IMG/VR virus record: IMGVR_UViG_3300015374_000013
Span: 1-46,911 of that record
Direction: 5' to 3' (one strand)
DNA from: a virus
DNA: 46,911 nt
Below, piece after piece: positions 40,774-46,911 of the stretch (its first letter is position 1; each line of letters begins with the position of its first letter). The notes beneath the pieces were generated by a model. The model made no database searches. It had not been told where the DNA came from and was given only the letters and a program-made list of their open reading frames with translations. A program made the translations under genes and the position numbers.

Positions 40774-40784
40774 TGCTCCTACAA

Positions 40785-40808
40785 CGAAAAGCGGCCCCGA
40801 AGGGCCGC
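40785..40808 (-). terminator. Rho-independent terminator with UUCG loop (minus strand)
   Basis: On the minus strand GCGGCCC-TTCG-GGGCCGC followed by TTTTCG. It follows the 40836-40910 gene and ends the minus-strand operon. Confidence 0.85.
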
Positions 40809-40835
40809 GATTCGAGATAGAGGATCACCCCCTAA

Positions 40836-40910
40836 CTACCAGCGCCGACCGACTCCTCCGATCAGCACCAGGATGAGGACGATGATGACGATGATCCAGA
40901 GAAGGCTCAT
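40836..40910 (-). CDS. Tiny membrane protein (DUF3309-like)
   Basis: 24 aa, below usual cut-offs. MSLLWIIVIIVLILVLIGG is a single hydrophobic helix followed by GVGRRW. It resembles the N-terminal half of small DUF3309-type membrane proteins. Weak GAGG upstream. Confidence 0.4.
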   Translation of the reverse strand: MSLLWIIVIIVLILVLIGGVGRRW

Positions 40911-40918
40911 CGTCGTCG

Positions 40919-41419
40919 TTACGCCTCGTCAGCCGCAGCCTCGACGTCGCCGACGGTCACGCGACCGTCTGCACCCGAGCCTTCGACCTCCGCGAGATCG
41001 ACGCCAAGCTCCTCGGCCTTTGCCTCGGCTGCCGGGGTCGCATCGACCTCAGCCTCCTCGGGAGCAGCCTCGGGAGCAACCTCAGCCGGGGCAGCCGACT
41101 CCATCGGCTCGCCGGTGAGGTTCTGCGCCTCGCTCGCCGTCAGCGTCGCCTTGGTTCCGGTGGCCTCTTCGACAGCGGCCTCCATCTCCTTGACGGCATC
41201 CGACTCGTCGTCTGGAACGTCGGCCGAAGCCTCGACCGCGTTCTCGCCCGACGATGTGTTCATCGCGAGAGGGGCATCGACGCCTTCGAGGCGCCCGCCC
41301 TTCTCCTGCATCAGGTCGCCGCTCTCCGAAGTGAAGACGACAGCCTGACCGTCCACCGTGACGTCCTTGCGAACGTCCTCGATGCCGTTCTCGGTCTGGG
41401 CCGGGAACGTGTTGCTCAT
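40919..41419 (-). CDS. Acidic protein with C-terminal peripheral-subunit-binding-like domain
   Basis: 166 aa. The first 120 residues are acidic and Ala/Glu rich, probably disordered. The end (about 128-160; key pieces ATPAAEAKAEELGVDLAEV, GSGADGRVTVGDVEAA) closely follows the peripheral subunit-binding domain of 2-oxoacid dehydrogenase E2 proteins (AxxxAxExGVDLxxVxGSGxDGRVxxxDV). In phage proteins such domains are found as small interaction modules. ATG start after AGGAGG. Function inferred only as protein binding. Confidence 0.6.
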   Translation of the reverse strand: MSNTFPAQTENGIEDVRKDVTVDGQAVVFTSESGDLMQEKGGRLEGVDAPLAMNTSSGENAVEASADVPDDESDAVKEMEAAVEEATGTKATLTASEAQNLTGEPMESAAPAEVAPEAAPEEAEVDATPAAEAKAEELGVDLAEVEGSGADGRVTVGDVEAAADEA

Positions 41420-41447
41420 CAGGAACCTCCTGTTAGCTAACCCTTGG

Positions 41448-41453
41448 AGTGTA
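41448..41453 (-). promoter_or_regulatory. Promoter -10 box (TACACT), minus strand
   Basis: GGGTACACT stands 29 nt upstream of the 41419 start on the minus strand, with AGGAGG in the leader. No clear -35. Confidence 0.5.
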
Positions 41454-41484
41454 CCCGATTCTGCGGATGAGTAACAACCTGCGT

Positions 41485-41521
41485 GGCGCCCCCCGGCCTG
41501 CGTGAGCAGGCAGAGGGCGCC
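41485..41521 (-). terminator. Hairpin between minus-strand genes
   Basis: A GGCGCC/GGCGCC-closed hairpin with inner GCCTG/CAGGC pairing lies just after the 41533-41775 gene. It lacks a strong T-run, so it is a weaker terminator or attenuator. Confidence 0.45.
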
Positions 41522-41532
41522 GATTCCGCAGG

Positions 41533-41775
41533 CTAGCCGACTTCGACGGCGCTGATGGCCTGGGTGAACACGCAGACGTCGCCGATGATCGACCAGTGGG
41601 GTCTAGGAGGATCGCTGATGTGATCCCTTATGTCCTCGGCGCAGACCTCGCCGGTCGGCGTGAACTCCTCATCATCGACCCAGGTGTCGATCTCTGCTCC
41701 GCTGGCGAGGTAGAGCGTGACCTTCGAGCGGCCAGCGGTGTTCGTGTAGCGGTCAGGCTGAAGTGGACTCGTCAC
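41533..41775 (-). CDS. Hypothetical small protein
   Basis: 80 aa, beta-rich (KVTLYLASGAEIDTWVDDEEFTPTGEVCAEDIRDHI) ending in VCVFTQAISAVEVG. Overlaps the preceding gene by 23 nt. Not recognised. Confidence 0.4.
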   Translation of the reverse strand: MTSPLQPDRYTNTAGRSKVTLYLASGAEIDTWVDDEEFTPTGEVCAEDIRDHISDPPRPHWSIIGDVCVFTQAISAVEVG

Positions 41776-41956
41776 CGGACTCCTCCTCCCAGGGCGGCGT
41801 CTCGCCGCGCTTCTTCATCGCCTGCCCGTCGAGATGGCGGGCCGCGACTCGGGGGTCGGGGTGGAACTCGGGATCGGAGAGGCAGTCGTTCGCCGTGCGC
41901 TCCAAGCGCATCTGGCGCTGGACTTCCTGCCTCTTGGTGAGCTTCTTGCTAGCCAT
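41753..41956 (-). CDS. Hypothetical basic-acidic protein
   Basis: 67 aa with a basic N-terminus (SKKLTKRQEVQRQMRLERTAND) and an acidic C-terminus (PPWEEESGDESTSA). Overlaps both neighbours. Not recognised. Confidence 0.4.
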   Translation of the reverse strand: MASKKLTKRQEVQRQMRLERTANDCLSDPEFHPDPRVAARHLDGQAMKKRGETPPWEEESGDESTSA

Positions 41957-42269
41957 CGATTTCCCACTTTCCGGACGGGTCGGCCTTGGCGAGCCGCCAC
42001 ATCACTTTGTTGGCGTTCTTCCTTGCGAGGTTGCCGAGAACCTTGTCCTTCGGCTTGATCTCCTGAAGGATCCGGACGTCGTAGGACTGAGCCATCAGCT
42101 TCGCGCTGTAGCCCATCTTCTCGGCGACGGCCTTGAGCGACGGCGCCGCGATGACGAAATCGACGCGCACCGACCAGGGAATGTCTGCGCCATCCTCGAA
42201 CAGATGTGCGACCTCCCTGCGGTTCTTCCGGCCTTCCCAGAGGTAGACCGTGAGTTCTGAAGCTTCCAC
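41949..42269 (-). CDS. Hypothetical protein, HTH-like
   Basis: 106 aa. APSLKAVAEKMGYSAKLMAQSYDV resembles a helix-turn-helix with an aromatic end, but I cannot place it. GAAAGGAA precedes ATG 42269. A -10-like TAGGCT lies upstream on the minus strand. Confidence 0.45.
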   Translation of the reverse strand: MEASELTVYLWEGRKNRREVAHLFEDGADIPWSVRVDFVIAAPSLKAVAEKMGYSAKLMAQSYDVRILQEIKPKDKVLGNLARKNANKVMWRLAKADPSGKWEIDG

Positions 42270-42330
42270 GATTTCCTTTCGTTGTGATCGTGTGTGCGTA
42301 AGCCTAGCCTACGGATCGGTTGGCAGAGAT

Positions 42331-42368
42331 CCCCCCTCACCGAGCACTACCTCGTTCGATGAGGGGGG
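42331..42368 (-). repeat. 9-bp perfect inverted repeat at edge of non-coding region
   Basis: CCCCCCTCA (42331-42339) pairs with TGAGGGGGG (42360-42368), with an inner CGAG/CTCG. No T-run on either strand. It lies upstream of the 42269 gene's promoter region. Confidence 0.45.
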
Positions 42369-42395
42369 CGCGATCATCTAGTGACCGTCGAACCA

Positions 42396-42410
42396 GGAAT
42401 GCAGCATTCC
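42396..42410 (-). repeat. Short palindrome, possible operator
   Basis: GGAATGC-A-GCATTCC, a 7-bp palindrome with one central base. It also encloses a 9-residue reading frame (MLHSWFDGH) after AGAGGAGG on the minus strand; this peptide may be chance. Confidence 0.3.
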
Positions 42411-43057
42411 GCCTCCTCTCTTGAGTCGAACGATTCGTTGTCCGGGGTTTAAACTCCGCCGAGTGCAAGCCTTAGTCTCTCAAACCCTTGCGGAGTTTCG
42501 TGTCCCTTCCGGGACACGGATTTTGGGGTGTTCTGATTCAGAACCAGTGAAAGGGCACAACGACCCCTTTGCAGGAGTCGTTTAGCGATCCAGAGGATCG
42601 CGGGAAGTCTTCAGAGGCCTGAGCCTCAACGTGCCCTGGTCGCGCTTTACCACTTGACTTCCCCGACAGGAAGACAGACGGTGGCGTTACTGGTCGGGGT
42701 CGTGTGCTCGTAGAGCCGGACGACCTCGGAACGCCCCCGCCTGCATTCCTCGCGGACGGAATACTTCAGGGAGCTACAACTGGTCGGGCAAGAGGCTGCG
42801 GGAGCGGGGCCGGGAGGTGCTACCTCCTAAGCCGGTCGCGAGCCGGGCTGCCGGGAAACCCACTCCCGTAGCCTCTCACTACGACACTCGGGCTAGTCGC
42901 TGACCTTGCGGCTCGATCACTAGCGGGATCACATCCCAGGCCTTGTGCCCCCTGGCTCCCGGCCCCCTCGGGTTGTCTCTCGGGGAAGCTCCGGGCTATG
43001 CGATGACACCACTCTAACGAACGCGCCGGACGAAACCCTGCCAGCCGTGATCGACGC

Positions 43058-43063
43058 TATTCT
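43058..43063 (+). promoter_or_regulatory. Promoter -10 box (TATTCT) of the packaging operon
   Basis: TATTCT 24 nt before the 43088 ATG, with GAAGGA in the leader. No clear -35 box. It would transcribe the terminase-portal block. Confidence 0.45.
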
Positions 43064-43087
43064 ACGGATCACGATGAAGGAAACGCT

Positions 43088-43738
43088 ATGCCCGTAATCA
43101 CCGTCAAGACCGTCTCCCGCTGCAAGCTCTGTTCTTCCCCGCACCGTGCGGAGATCGATGCCGAGCTTGAGATCCGGAGCAACCTCAACGGGAAGCCGGA
43201 CGAGAACGGCGTGGTTCACAACATCGAGTACGTCCTCAAGAAGTTCGAGCAGGACTTCGGCGTTGAGAACCCTTCGGCCCGCAACGTTCAGAACCATTGG
43301 GGCAACGCGAGCCGTCACAGCTACCCGGCGTCTCGCGAGGAGGCGATAGCCGCCAGCTTGGAGGATGACAAGCTCACCACGGAGCAGCTTGACATCGTGA
43401 AGAGGATCCTCCCGGACTGGCCCGCGCAGACGCCCACGCCCGAGCAGATCCTTGAGTTGCAGCGGGCGCTGTTTCCCTTCGCCGTGATCCAGAACATCAA
43501 GAGCGGGAAGCCCCTCGGGATCACCTGGGATCAGGTGGATCGCGGGATCAACACGGCCACCCGCAGGAACTCGGAAGAGCAGGCTGCTTCGCTGATCGGC
43601 TCGCTTGCCGGTGCCATCGAGGAGTCGGCTCGCACGGCTGGCAAGGCCGTCGATGCCGTCCTCAAGGGCGACGAGCAGGAGGTCATCGAGGCAGAGGTTG
43701 TCGAACACGAACCCAAGGAGATCACCGATGGTTCATAA
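43088..43738 (+). CDS. Putative terminase small subunit or DNA-binding protein
   Basis: 216 aa. N-terminal CKLCSSPHRAEIDAEL has a CxxC zinc-finger style start; VQNHWGNASRH and then a long helical region (SLEDDKLTTEQLDIVKRILPD, RRNSEEQAASLIGSLAGAIEES) follow, and the end is acidic (EVVEHEPKEITD). Position at the head of the packaging operon suggests a small terminase subunit that recognises phage DNA. I see no clear HTH, so this is moderate. ATG after GAAGGA. Confidence 0.45.
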   Translation: MPVITVKTVSRCKLCSSPHRAEIDAELEIRSNLNGKPDENGVVHNIEYVLKKFEQDFGVENPSARNVQNHWGNASRHSYPASREEAIAASLEDDKLTTEQLDIVKRILPDWPAQTPTPEQILELQRALFPFAVIQNIKSGKPLGITWDQVDRGINTATRRNSEEQAASLIGSLAGAIEESARTAGKAVDAVLKGDEQEVIEAEVVEHEPKEITDGS

Positions 43739-43826
43739 CCTGCCTGGGATCGTACTGGCTTGCATCTTGCTCGTCTGTCTGTTCAACACCTACGCGGAGA
43801 AAAAGGACGATGACAACGACTACTAG
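43728..43826 (+). CDS. Tiny membrane protein
   Basis: 32 aa from ATG 43728, overlapping the previous stop. A hydrophobic helix (LPGIVLACILLVCLFNTY) and a short acidic tail (EKKDDDNDY). The next gene's ATG overlaps the stop. Unknown role. Confidence 0.45.
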   Translation: MVHNLPGIVLACILLVCLFNTYAEKKDDDNDY

Positions 43827-44271
43827 CAAACAAGCCGAGGTCGCTTTTGGCCTCGCAAACGAAGAGCGGATCGCCTATGAGTGGCTTTCGCGGCAGAAGA
43901 TCGAGCCGCTTCTGTCTCTGACCCTGACGAAGGCTGGCGGGTACGCCGACTTTGATTACTGGGTCTTCGATCCGCAGGGCATCCTCGTCTGCTATCTGGA
44001 AGTCAAGATGCGTCGCAAGCCCCTCTCTGCCTTCGGTGACGCGATGTTCCCTCTCCGGAAGCACAAGCTGGGCCTTCGCGTGAAAGGCCTCAATAACGCC
44101 CCCTTCCTTGCCGTCACCGAGTACGCCTGCGGCTCTCTGGTTCAGGTTGATCTCAGCCTTGAGCCTTCCTTCGAGCGGGACATCGCTCGCCGGGATCGGC
44201 CGGGGATGAAGCCTGTGCCGCACGTCTTCTACACCAAGGACAAGATGACGATTCTTCAGGGTGCCCGGTGA
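43810..44271 (+). CDS. PD-(D/E)XK endonuclease-like protein
   Basis: 153 aa. DFDYWVFDPQGILVCYLEVKMRR shows the D...(E)xK core of a PD-(D/E)XK nuclease, preceded by an N-terminal Glu-containing helix (NEERIAYEWLSRQK). Similar small nucleases act as resolvases or in DNA processing. Its place in the packaging operon, before the terminase, suggests work on concatemer ends or structure clearing, unproven. Confidence 0.6.
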   Translation: MTTTTSKQAEVAFGLANEERIAYEWLSRQKIEPLLSLTLTKAGGYADFDYWVFDPQGILVCYLEVKMRRKPLSAFGDAMFPLRKHKLGLRVKGLNNAPFLAVTEYACGSLVQVDLSLEPSFERDIARRDRPGMKPVPHVFYTKDKMTILQGAR

Positions 44272-44558
44272 GCGCTGAGAAGTTCGCTCGTCGGTCGGTC
44301 GTGGAGGTCGTCGTCTGCCGCGTGGCCTCGGAGATGCTGGCCGGGGTCGGCGTGACGATCTCCTCGATTGGCAAGACCATCGAGTGCGCCGCGCAGGGGA
44401 TCTTCCTGCTTGAGTGCGATGCCGCTCGCCGCTACAAGGCCGCGACCGGCTACGACCTCGGCGGTGCGGCTGGCTACCCGAAGCGCTACTCCGACCTTGC
44501 GGAGGAGATCGCGGTCGAGCCGGGTTCCGAGGATGACGACCACTTCTCGATGGAGTGA
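44268..44558 (+). CDS. Hypothetical small protein in packaging operon
   Basis: 96 aa from GTG 44268 (GTGA overlap). A helical protein with SVVEVVVCRVASEMLAGVGVTISSIGKTIECAAQGIFLLECDA; acidic end (EEIAVEPGSEDDDHF). Not recognised; coupled to the terminase ATPase gene. Confidence 0.4.
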   Translation: MSAEKFARRSVVEVVVCRVASEMLAGVGVTISSIGKTIECAAQGIFLLECDAARRYKAATGYDLGGAAGYPKRYSDLAEEIAVEPGSEDDDHFSME

Positions 44559-45388
44559 GCGTCTATGTCTCAACCGGCAAGGCTAGTGAGTCTGACCGGG
44601 TTCTGGATGCGCTGGCCCGTGGGCGGGAAGACCACCAGTTCTTCTCCCGCACATTTCTCAACCGTACCCTCCACGACGGGCAGCTTGAGTATGTCACCAA
44701 CGCGAATGCCACGGTCAACTGCCTCGCGACCGCTAACCGTTATGGCAAGACGACTCTTCTGAGCCACCGGCACTTCCACTCCTGCATCTACAAGATCGGC
44801 GGCGAGTCGAAGTACATCAGCGAGGATGGCGTGATCGACGCCAAGAAGTTCACGGAGATCCGCTACAACACGGTTCACACCGCAGGCGGGTGGGAGACGG
44901 CGGCGCTCGTCTGGGACGAGGCTCACAAGATTATGGGCGAGTCCCCTCGGCTCGAAGCGTTTGTCAAGGACAAGCCGCGCAGCAAGCCCCCGCACATCGA
45001 GTTCATCCACGGCGCCCGCTGGAAGTTCAGGACTCTCGGGCACAACGCCGAGGGCGTGGACGGCAACAGCTTCTACCTCATCAGCATCGATGAGGCGGGC
45101 TGGATCGAGAACCTGGAAGAGATGATGCAGAACGTCCTCCGGGTTCGCGTTGCCGACGTCCAGGGGATGATTGACATTGTGGGGACGTTCAAGCCGGGTG
45201 TGTCCAAGGACTTCTACAAGTTCTGCGTCCGCGCCAGCGCGTATACCGGAAAGGGGTTGGGCTTTGACCATCGCGATCAGGCTGACGAGGCGACGGAAGT
45301 GCAATCGCTGGACGCTTCTATTCGCCGTTACCTTGCTGATTACGGCATCGATCTTGACGAGTTTGCGGAGGCTATCGGTGGGCGCTAA
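44555..45388 (+). CDS. terL (ATPase part): Terminase large subunit, ATPase domain (split gene)
   Basis: 277 aa from GTG 44555, overlapping the previous stop. Walker A-like ATANRYGKTT at about residue 60, Walker B FYLISIDEAGW with the catalytic Glu at about 182, and a coupling segment DIVGTFKPG at about 212. This half hydrolyses ATP to drive DNA into the capsid. The nuclease half is encoded by the gene at 45765, with two small genes between, so the protein is naturally in two chains. Confidence 0.8.
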   Translation: MSVYVSTGKASESDRVLDALARGREDHQFFSRTFLNRTLHDGQLEYVTNANATVNCLATANRYGKTTLLSHRHFHSCIYKIGGESKYISEDGVIDAKKFTEIRYNTVHTAGGWETAALVWDEAHKIMGESPRLEAFVKDKPRSKPPHIEFIHGARWKFRTLGHNAEGVDGNSFYLISIDEAGWIENLEEMMQNVLRVRVADVQGMIDIVGTFKPGVSKDFYKFCVRASAYTGKGLGFDHRDQADEATEVQSLDASIRRYLADYGIDLDEFAEAIGGR

Positions 45389-45653
45389 CTCACACTGGGC
45401 CTGGTTCTGCTTCTCTCGTCAGTGCAAGGTCTGGGCGCAGACCGAGGAGGCGATGGAGTCTCACGTCCATTCGGCGCACGGCGTAGCACGCGACGAGATC
45501 CGGCGCCTCGAACACTACGGCAACAAGGAGGAGCGCACGCTGTTCCTCCGCCAGCGGGATCAGGACATCGAGGACGCGGCGCAAGGGTTCAGCAAATGGC
45601 TCGACAGCCTTAGCGGCGCCGACGACTTCCTTTACGAGACTGGAGGATTGTGA
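45378..45653 (+). CDS. Small zinc-finger protein between terminase parts
   Basis: 91 aa from GTG 45378 (GGAGG 7 nt upstream), overlapping the ATPase stop by 11 nt. CFSRQC then H...H (C-x4-C-x12-H-x4-H) is a C2H2-style zinc site. The rest is helical and acidic (RRLEHYGNKEERTLFLRQRDQDIEDAAQ). It could bridge or guide the terminase; not proven. Confidence 0.5.
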   Translation: MGANSHWAWFCFSRQCKVWAQTEEAMESHVHSAHGVARDEIRRLEHYGNKEERTLFLRQRDQDIEDAAQGFSKWLDSLSGADDFLYETGGL

Positions 45654-45772
45654 GTATTCTCGAAATGATCGTCCTGGTCGCCGCCGTCGTCGGCGCGATC
45701 TTCTTGGCCTACGTCTTCGTTGACCCCGACTACGGCCCCGAGCCTGACGTTCCCTGGGAGGACGATGAGTAG
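45650..45772 (+). CDS. Tiny membrane protein between terminase parts
   Basis: 40 aa from GTG 45650 (GTGA overlap with previous stop). Hydrophobic helix (LEMIVLVAAVVGAIFLAYVFV) and acidic tail (PEPDVPWEDDE). Its stop overlaps the nuclease start. Packaging by this chain is unclear; may be cell-lysis related. Confidence 0.5.
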   Translation: MSILEMIVLVAAVVGAIFLAYVFVDPDYGPEPDVPWEDDE

Positions 45773-46667
45773 GCCCGAATACTACGTCCAGACCGGCTCG
45801 ATGTTCGAGAACCCCCACGGGGTTCCTCACGCCGAGATCGTCCGGATGGTTCTGGACAACCCGGCCGAGGTCACGGCTCAGACCGTCTTCGGCAAGTACG
45901 TGGAGTCTTCGGGCCTCGTCTTCACCGGCGAGCTTGTTCAGATGCTCATTGACCGCAGCCTCCCTCGTGTTCTGGGGAACTCCTACCTCGATGCGGAGGC
46001 GGCGCGGCAGGCTCAGATTTGGGCTGAGAGCCACGACGGTTGGTGGGGCAACCGCTACCACACCGGCATCGACTTCGCGCGGCAGACGGACTTCACTGTT
46101 ATCTGCACGATTGACGTCGTGCAGAGTCCCGCGCGGCTCGTCTACTTCCGCCGACTCAACAGAGTCCCGTGGGACAGCATCTATGCAGAGGTTGGTAAGG
46201 CGCGAGAGTTGTTCGGCCCCAACATCCTCTGCGACTCGACCGGCCCCGGTGGCGACGTCGTAATGGATGCGTTGGAATCCTCGCTGTATTGTCCGACGCA
46301 TCATCGCGTGGTCAGGCAGGGCTACCGCTGCGTAAAGGATGACGGCACTCCCCTGGGTTGTGCGCCGCGAGATTACCTAAGCCTTAGCTGCGCCGAGGGC
46401 TTCGCTTTTTCGGCGCAAAGGAAGAAGGAACTCATCGACCACCTTCGCCTCGTCCTGTCCTCTGGGTATGATGCGTCACAACCTGATGCGTCATTTGGGA
46501 ATCTTCGCGTACCACCCATCGTCCAGCTTGAGGAAGAGCTTTCGTTCTACGCTTGGGAAGATCGCAAGCTACAGACGGATTGCGTCTTCTCGCTGGCCCT
46601 CGCCTGTTGGTCTGGACTCGAACAAGAGGTTGCGCCCGTGTCGCTCGGTAGCCCGTTCGGACGGTAG
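45765..46667 (+). CDS. terL (nuclease part): Terminase large subunit, nuclease domain (split gene)
   Basis: 300 aa from ATG 45765. RNase H-like nuclease residues: GIDFARQTDFTVI (first Asp), LCDSTGPGGDVVMD (second and third Asp), and TDCVFSLALACW (last Asp). It cuts the phage DNA during packaging. The ATPase domain is in a separate gene upstream. N-terminal about 100 residues link to the ATPase part and have no domain of their own. Confidence 0.8.
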   Translation: MSRPEYYVQTGSMFENPHGVPHAEIVRMVLDNPAEVTAQTVFGKYVESSGLVFTGELVQMLIDRSLPRVLGNSYLDAEAARQAQIWAESHDGWWGNRYHTGIDFARQTDFTVICTIDVVQSPARLVYFRRLNRVPWDSIYAEVGKARELFGPNILCDSTGPGGDVVMDALESSLYCPTHHRVVRQGYRCVKDDGTPLGCAPRDYLSLSCAEGFAFSAQRKKELIDHLRLVLSSGYDASQPDASFGNLRVPPIVQLEEELSFYAWEDRKLQTDCVFSLALACWSGLEQEVAPVSLGSPFGR

Positions 46668-46670
46668 GTA

Positions 46671-46911
46671 ATGCAGCTTCCCGGCTTCGACAGAACTCCC
46701 GACGACATCAAGGCTCTCAAGGCCGAGTTCGAGTCGCTGCGCAACGCCGAGTCTCCGAGGCTCGCCCGCTTCCGCGACTATCGTGAGGAGAACGAGTCTT
46801 CGCGCGACGGCGACGTGATGCAGTTCCAGGGCACATCGGACTACGATGTGATTCGCGGAGCGCGTGCGCCGATGCGCCACAACCTCCCTCTTCCCTTCGG
46901 TCAGGCGATGA
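46671..46911 (+). CDS. Portal protein, N-terminal part (runs off window)
   Basis: 80 residues from ATG 46671, 3 nt after the terminase nuclease stop. The segment ARFRDYREEN and NLPLPFGQAM is typical of phage portal N-termini, and the position after terminase is the standard order. The rest is outside the window. Confidence 0.65.
   Translation, partial: MQLPGFDRTPDDIKALKAEFESLRNAESPRLARFRDYREENESSRDGDVMQFQGTSDYDVIRGARAPMRHNLPLPFGQAM

Larger units (their letters stand above)
39598..40784 (+). other. Long non-coding region rich in hairpins; candidate RNA/origin region
   Basis: No credible gene on either strand over about 1.19 kb, rare in this packed genome. Hairpins include 39683-39692/39708-39717 (10 bp), 39771-39778/39792-39799 (8 bp), 39825-39832/39842-39849 (8 bp), 39897-39905/39942-39950 (9 bp), 40139-40155/40179-40195 (17 bp, one wobble), 40267-40273/40277-40283. 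It ends in a 9-bp palindromic hairpin at 40753-40773 and a minus-strand terminator. It may be a long structured RNA, an origin, or both. Confidence 0.45.
42270..43087 (+). other. Intergenic region with dense hairpins; candidate structured RNA (about 42430-42990)
   Basis: No credible gene in 818 bp. Over 42430-42990 I find at least a dozen closely packed stems, including a closed multi-branch unit: 42553-42558/42631-42636 encloses 42559-42564/42577-42582, 42585-42591/42595-42601 (7 bp, 3-nt loop) and 42614-42618/42623-42627. Others: 42451-42459/42490-42498 (9 bp), CGTGTCCC/GGGACACG near 42500-42518, 42661-42667/42693-42699 (7 bp), 42792-42804/42863-42875 (13 bp, one G-U) with an inner 42813-42818/42822-42827. 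Strand unknown. Confidence 0.6.

Noticed and set aside
42430-42560. tRNA-like arm (GGGGTTTAAACTCC) in the non-coding region
   Set aside because: The T-loop lacks the required TTC and no acceptor, anticodon or CCA end can be folded around it.

Overview
The window is a GC-rich contig from a tailed double-stranded DNA bacteriophage, probably short-tailed (podovirus-like). It carries terminase, portal, scaffold, an N4 gp56-type major capsid protein, a connector, a beta-propeller-like tail protein, a tail fibre, endolysin and replication/recombination genes. I see no tape-measure gene, no tail-tube gene and no integrase. Genes are packed, starts are often GTG or TTG, and many junctions overlap by 1-16 bases. 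Seven plus-strand starts have a TAnnnT -10 box almost directly in front of the start codon (six at exactly 7 nt), the arrangement of leaderless mRNAs common in Actinomycetota and Deinococcota. The host is therefore probably a high-GC bacterium of such a group; this is inference.

Layout: (1) 1-17870, plus strand: virion and lysis genes. A giant ORF open at the left edge (at least 1873 aa, probably an internal virion/ejection protein) is followed by scaffold, major capsid, a TIM-barrel-like/LamG protein, a second LamG protein, connector, propeller, a Vsr/DUF559-like nuclease-fold protein, an amidase endolysin, a run of small membrane proteins and two small putative virion proteins. (2) 17901-21425, plus strand: recombination and nucleotide genes (Gp3-like protein, Cas4/RecB-like Fe-S nuclease, a small nuclease-like protein, dNMP kinase). 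(3) 21337-39597, minus strand: collagen-like tail fibre, then early genes: DnaB helicase, a 1343-aa adenine methyltransferase-SNF2 helicase fusion, dUTPase, SSB and many tiny overlapping genes, several with zinc motifs. (4) 39598-40780: about 1.2 kb with no credible gene, rich in inverted repeats. (5) 40836-42269, minus strand: five small genes, one ending in a peripheral-subunit-binding-like domain. (6) 42270-43087: non-coding, with a very dense series of hairpins over about 550 nt, a strong structured-RNA candidate. (7) 43088-46911, plus strand: packaging genes (candidate small terminase, a PD-(D/E)XK nuclease, terminase split into separate ATPase and nuclease genes, and the portal N-terminus running off the right edge).

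The right edge (portal) leads logically to the left edge (giant ORF, then scaffold), so the window may be one linearisation of a circular or permuted genome that lacks only part of the portal and the start of the giant gene; the sequence alone cannot prove this. If so, the phage has its own helicase, SSB, dUTPase and dNMP kinase but no recognisable DNA polymerase or primase, and would borrow those from the host.
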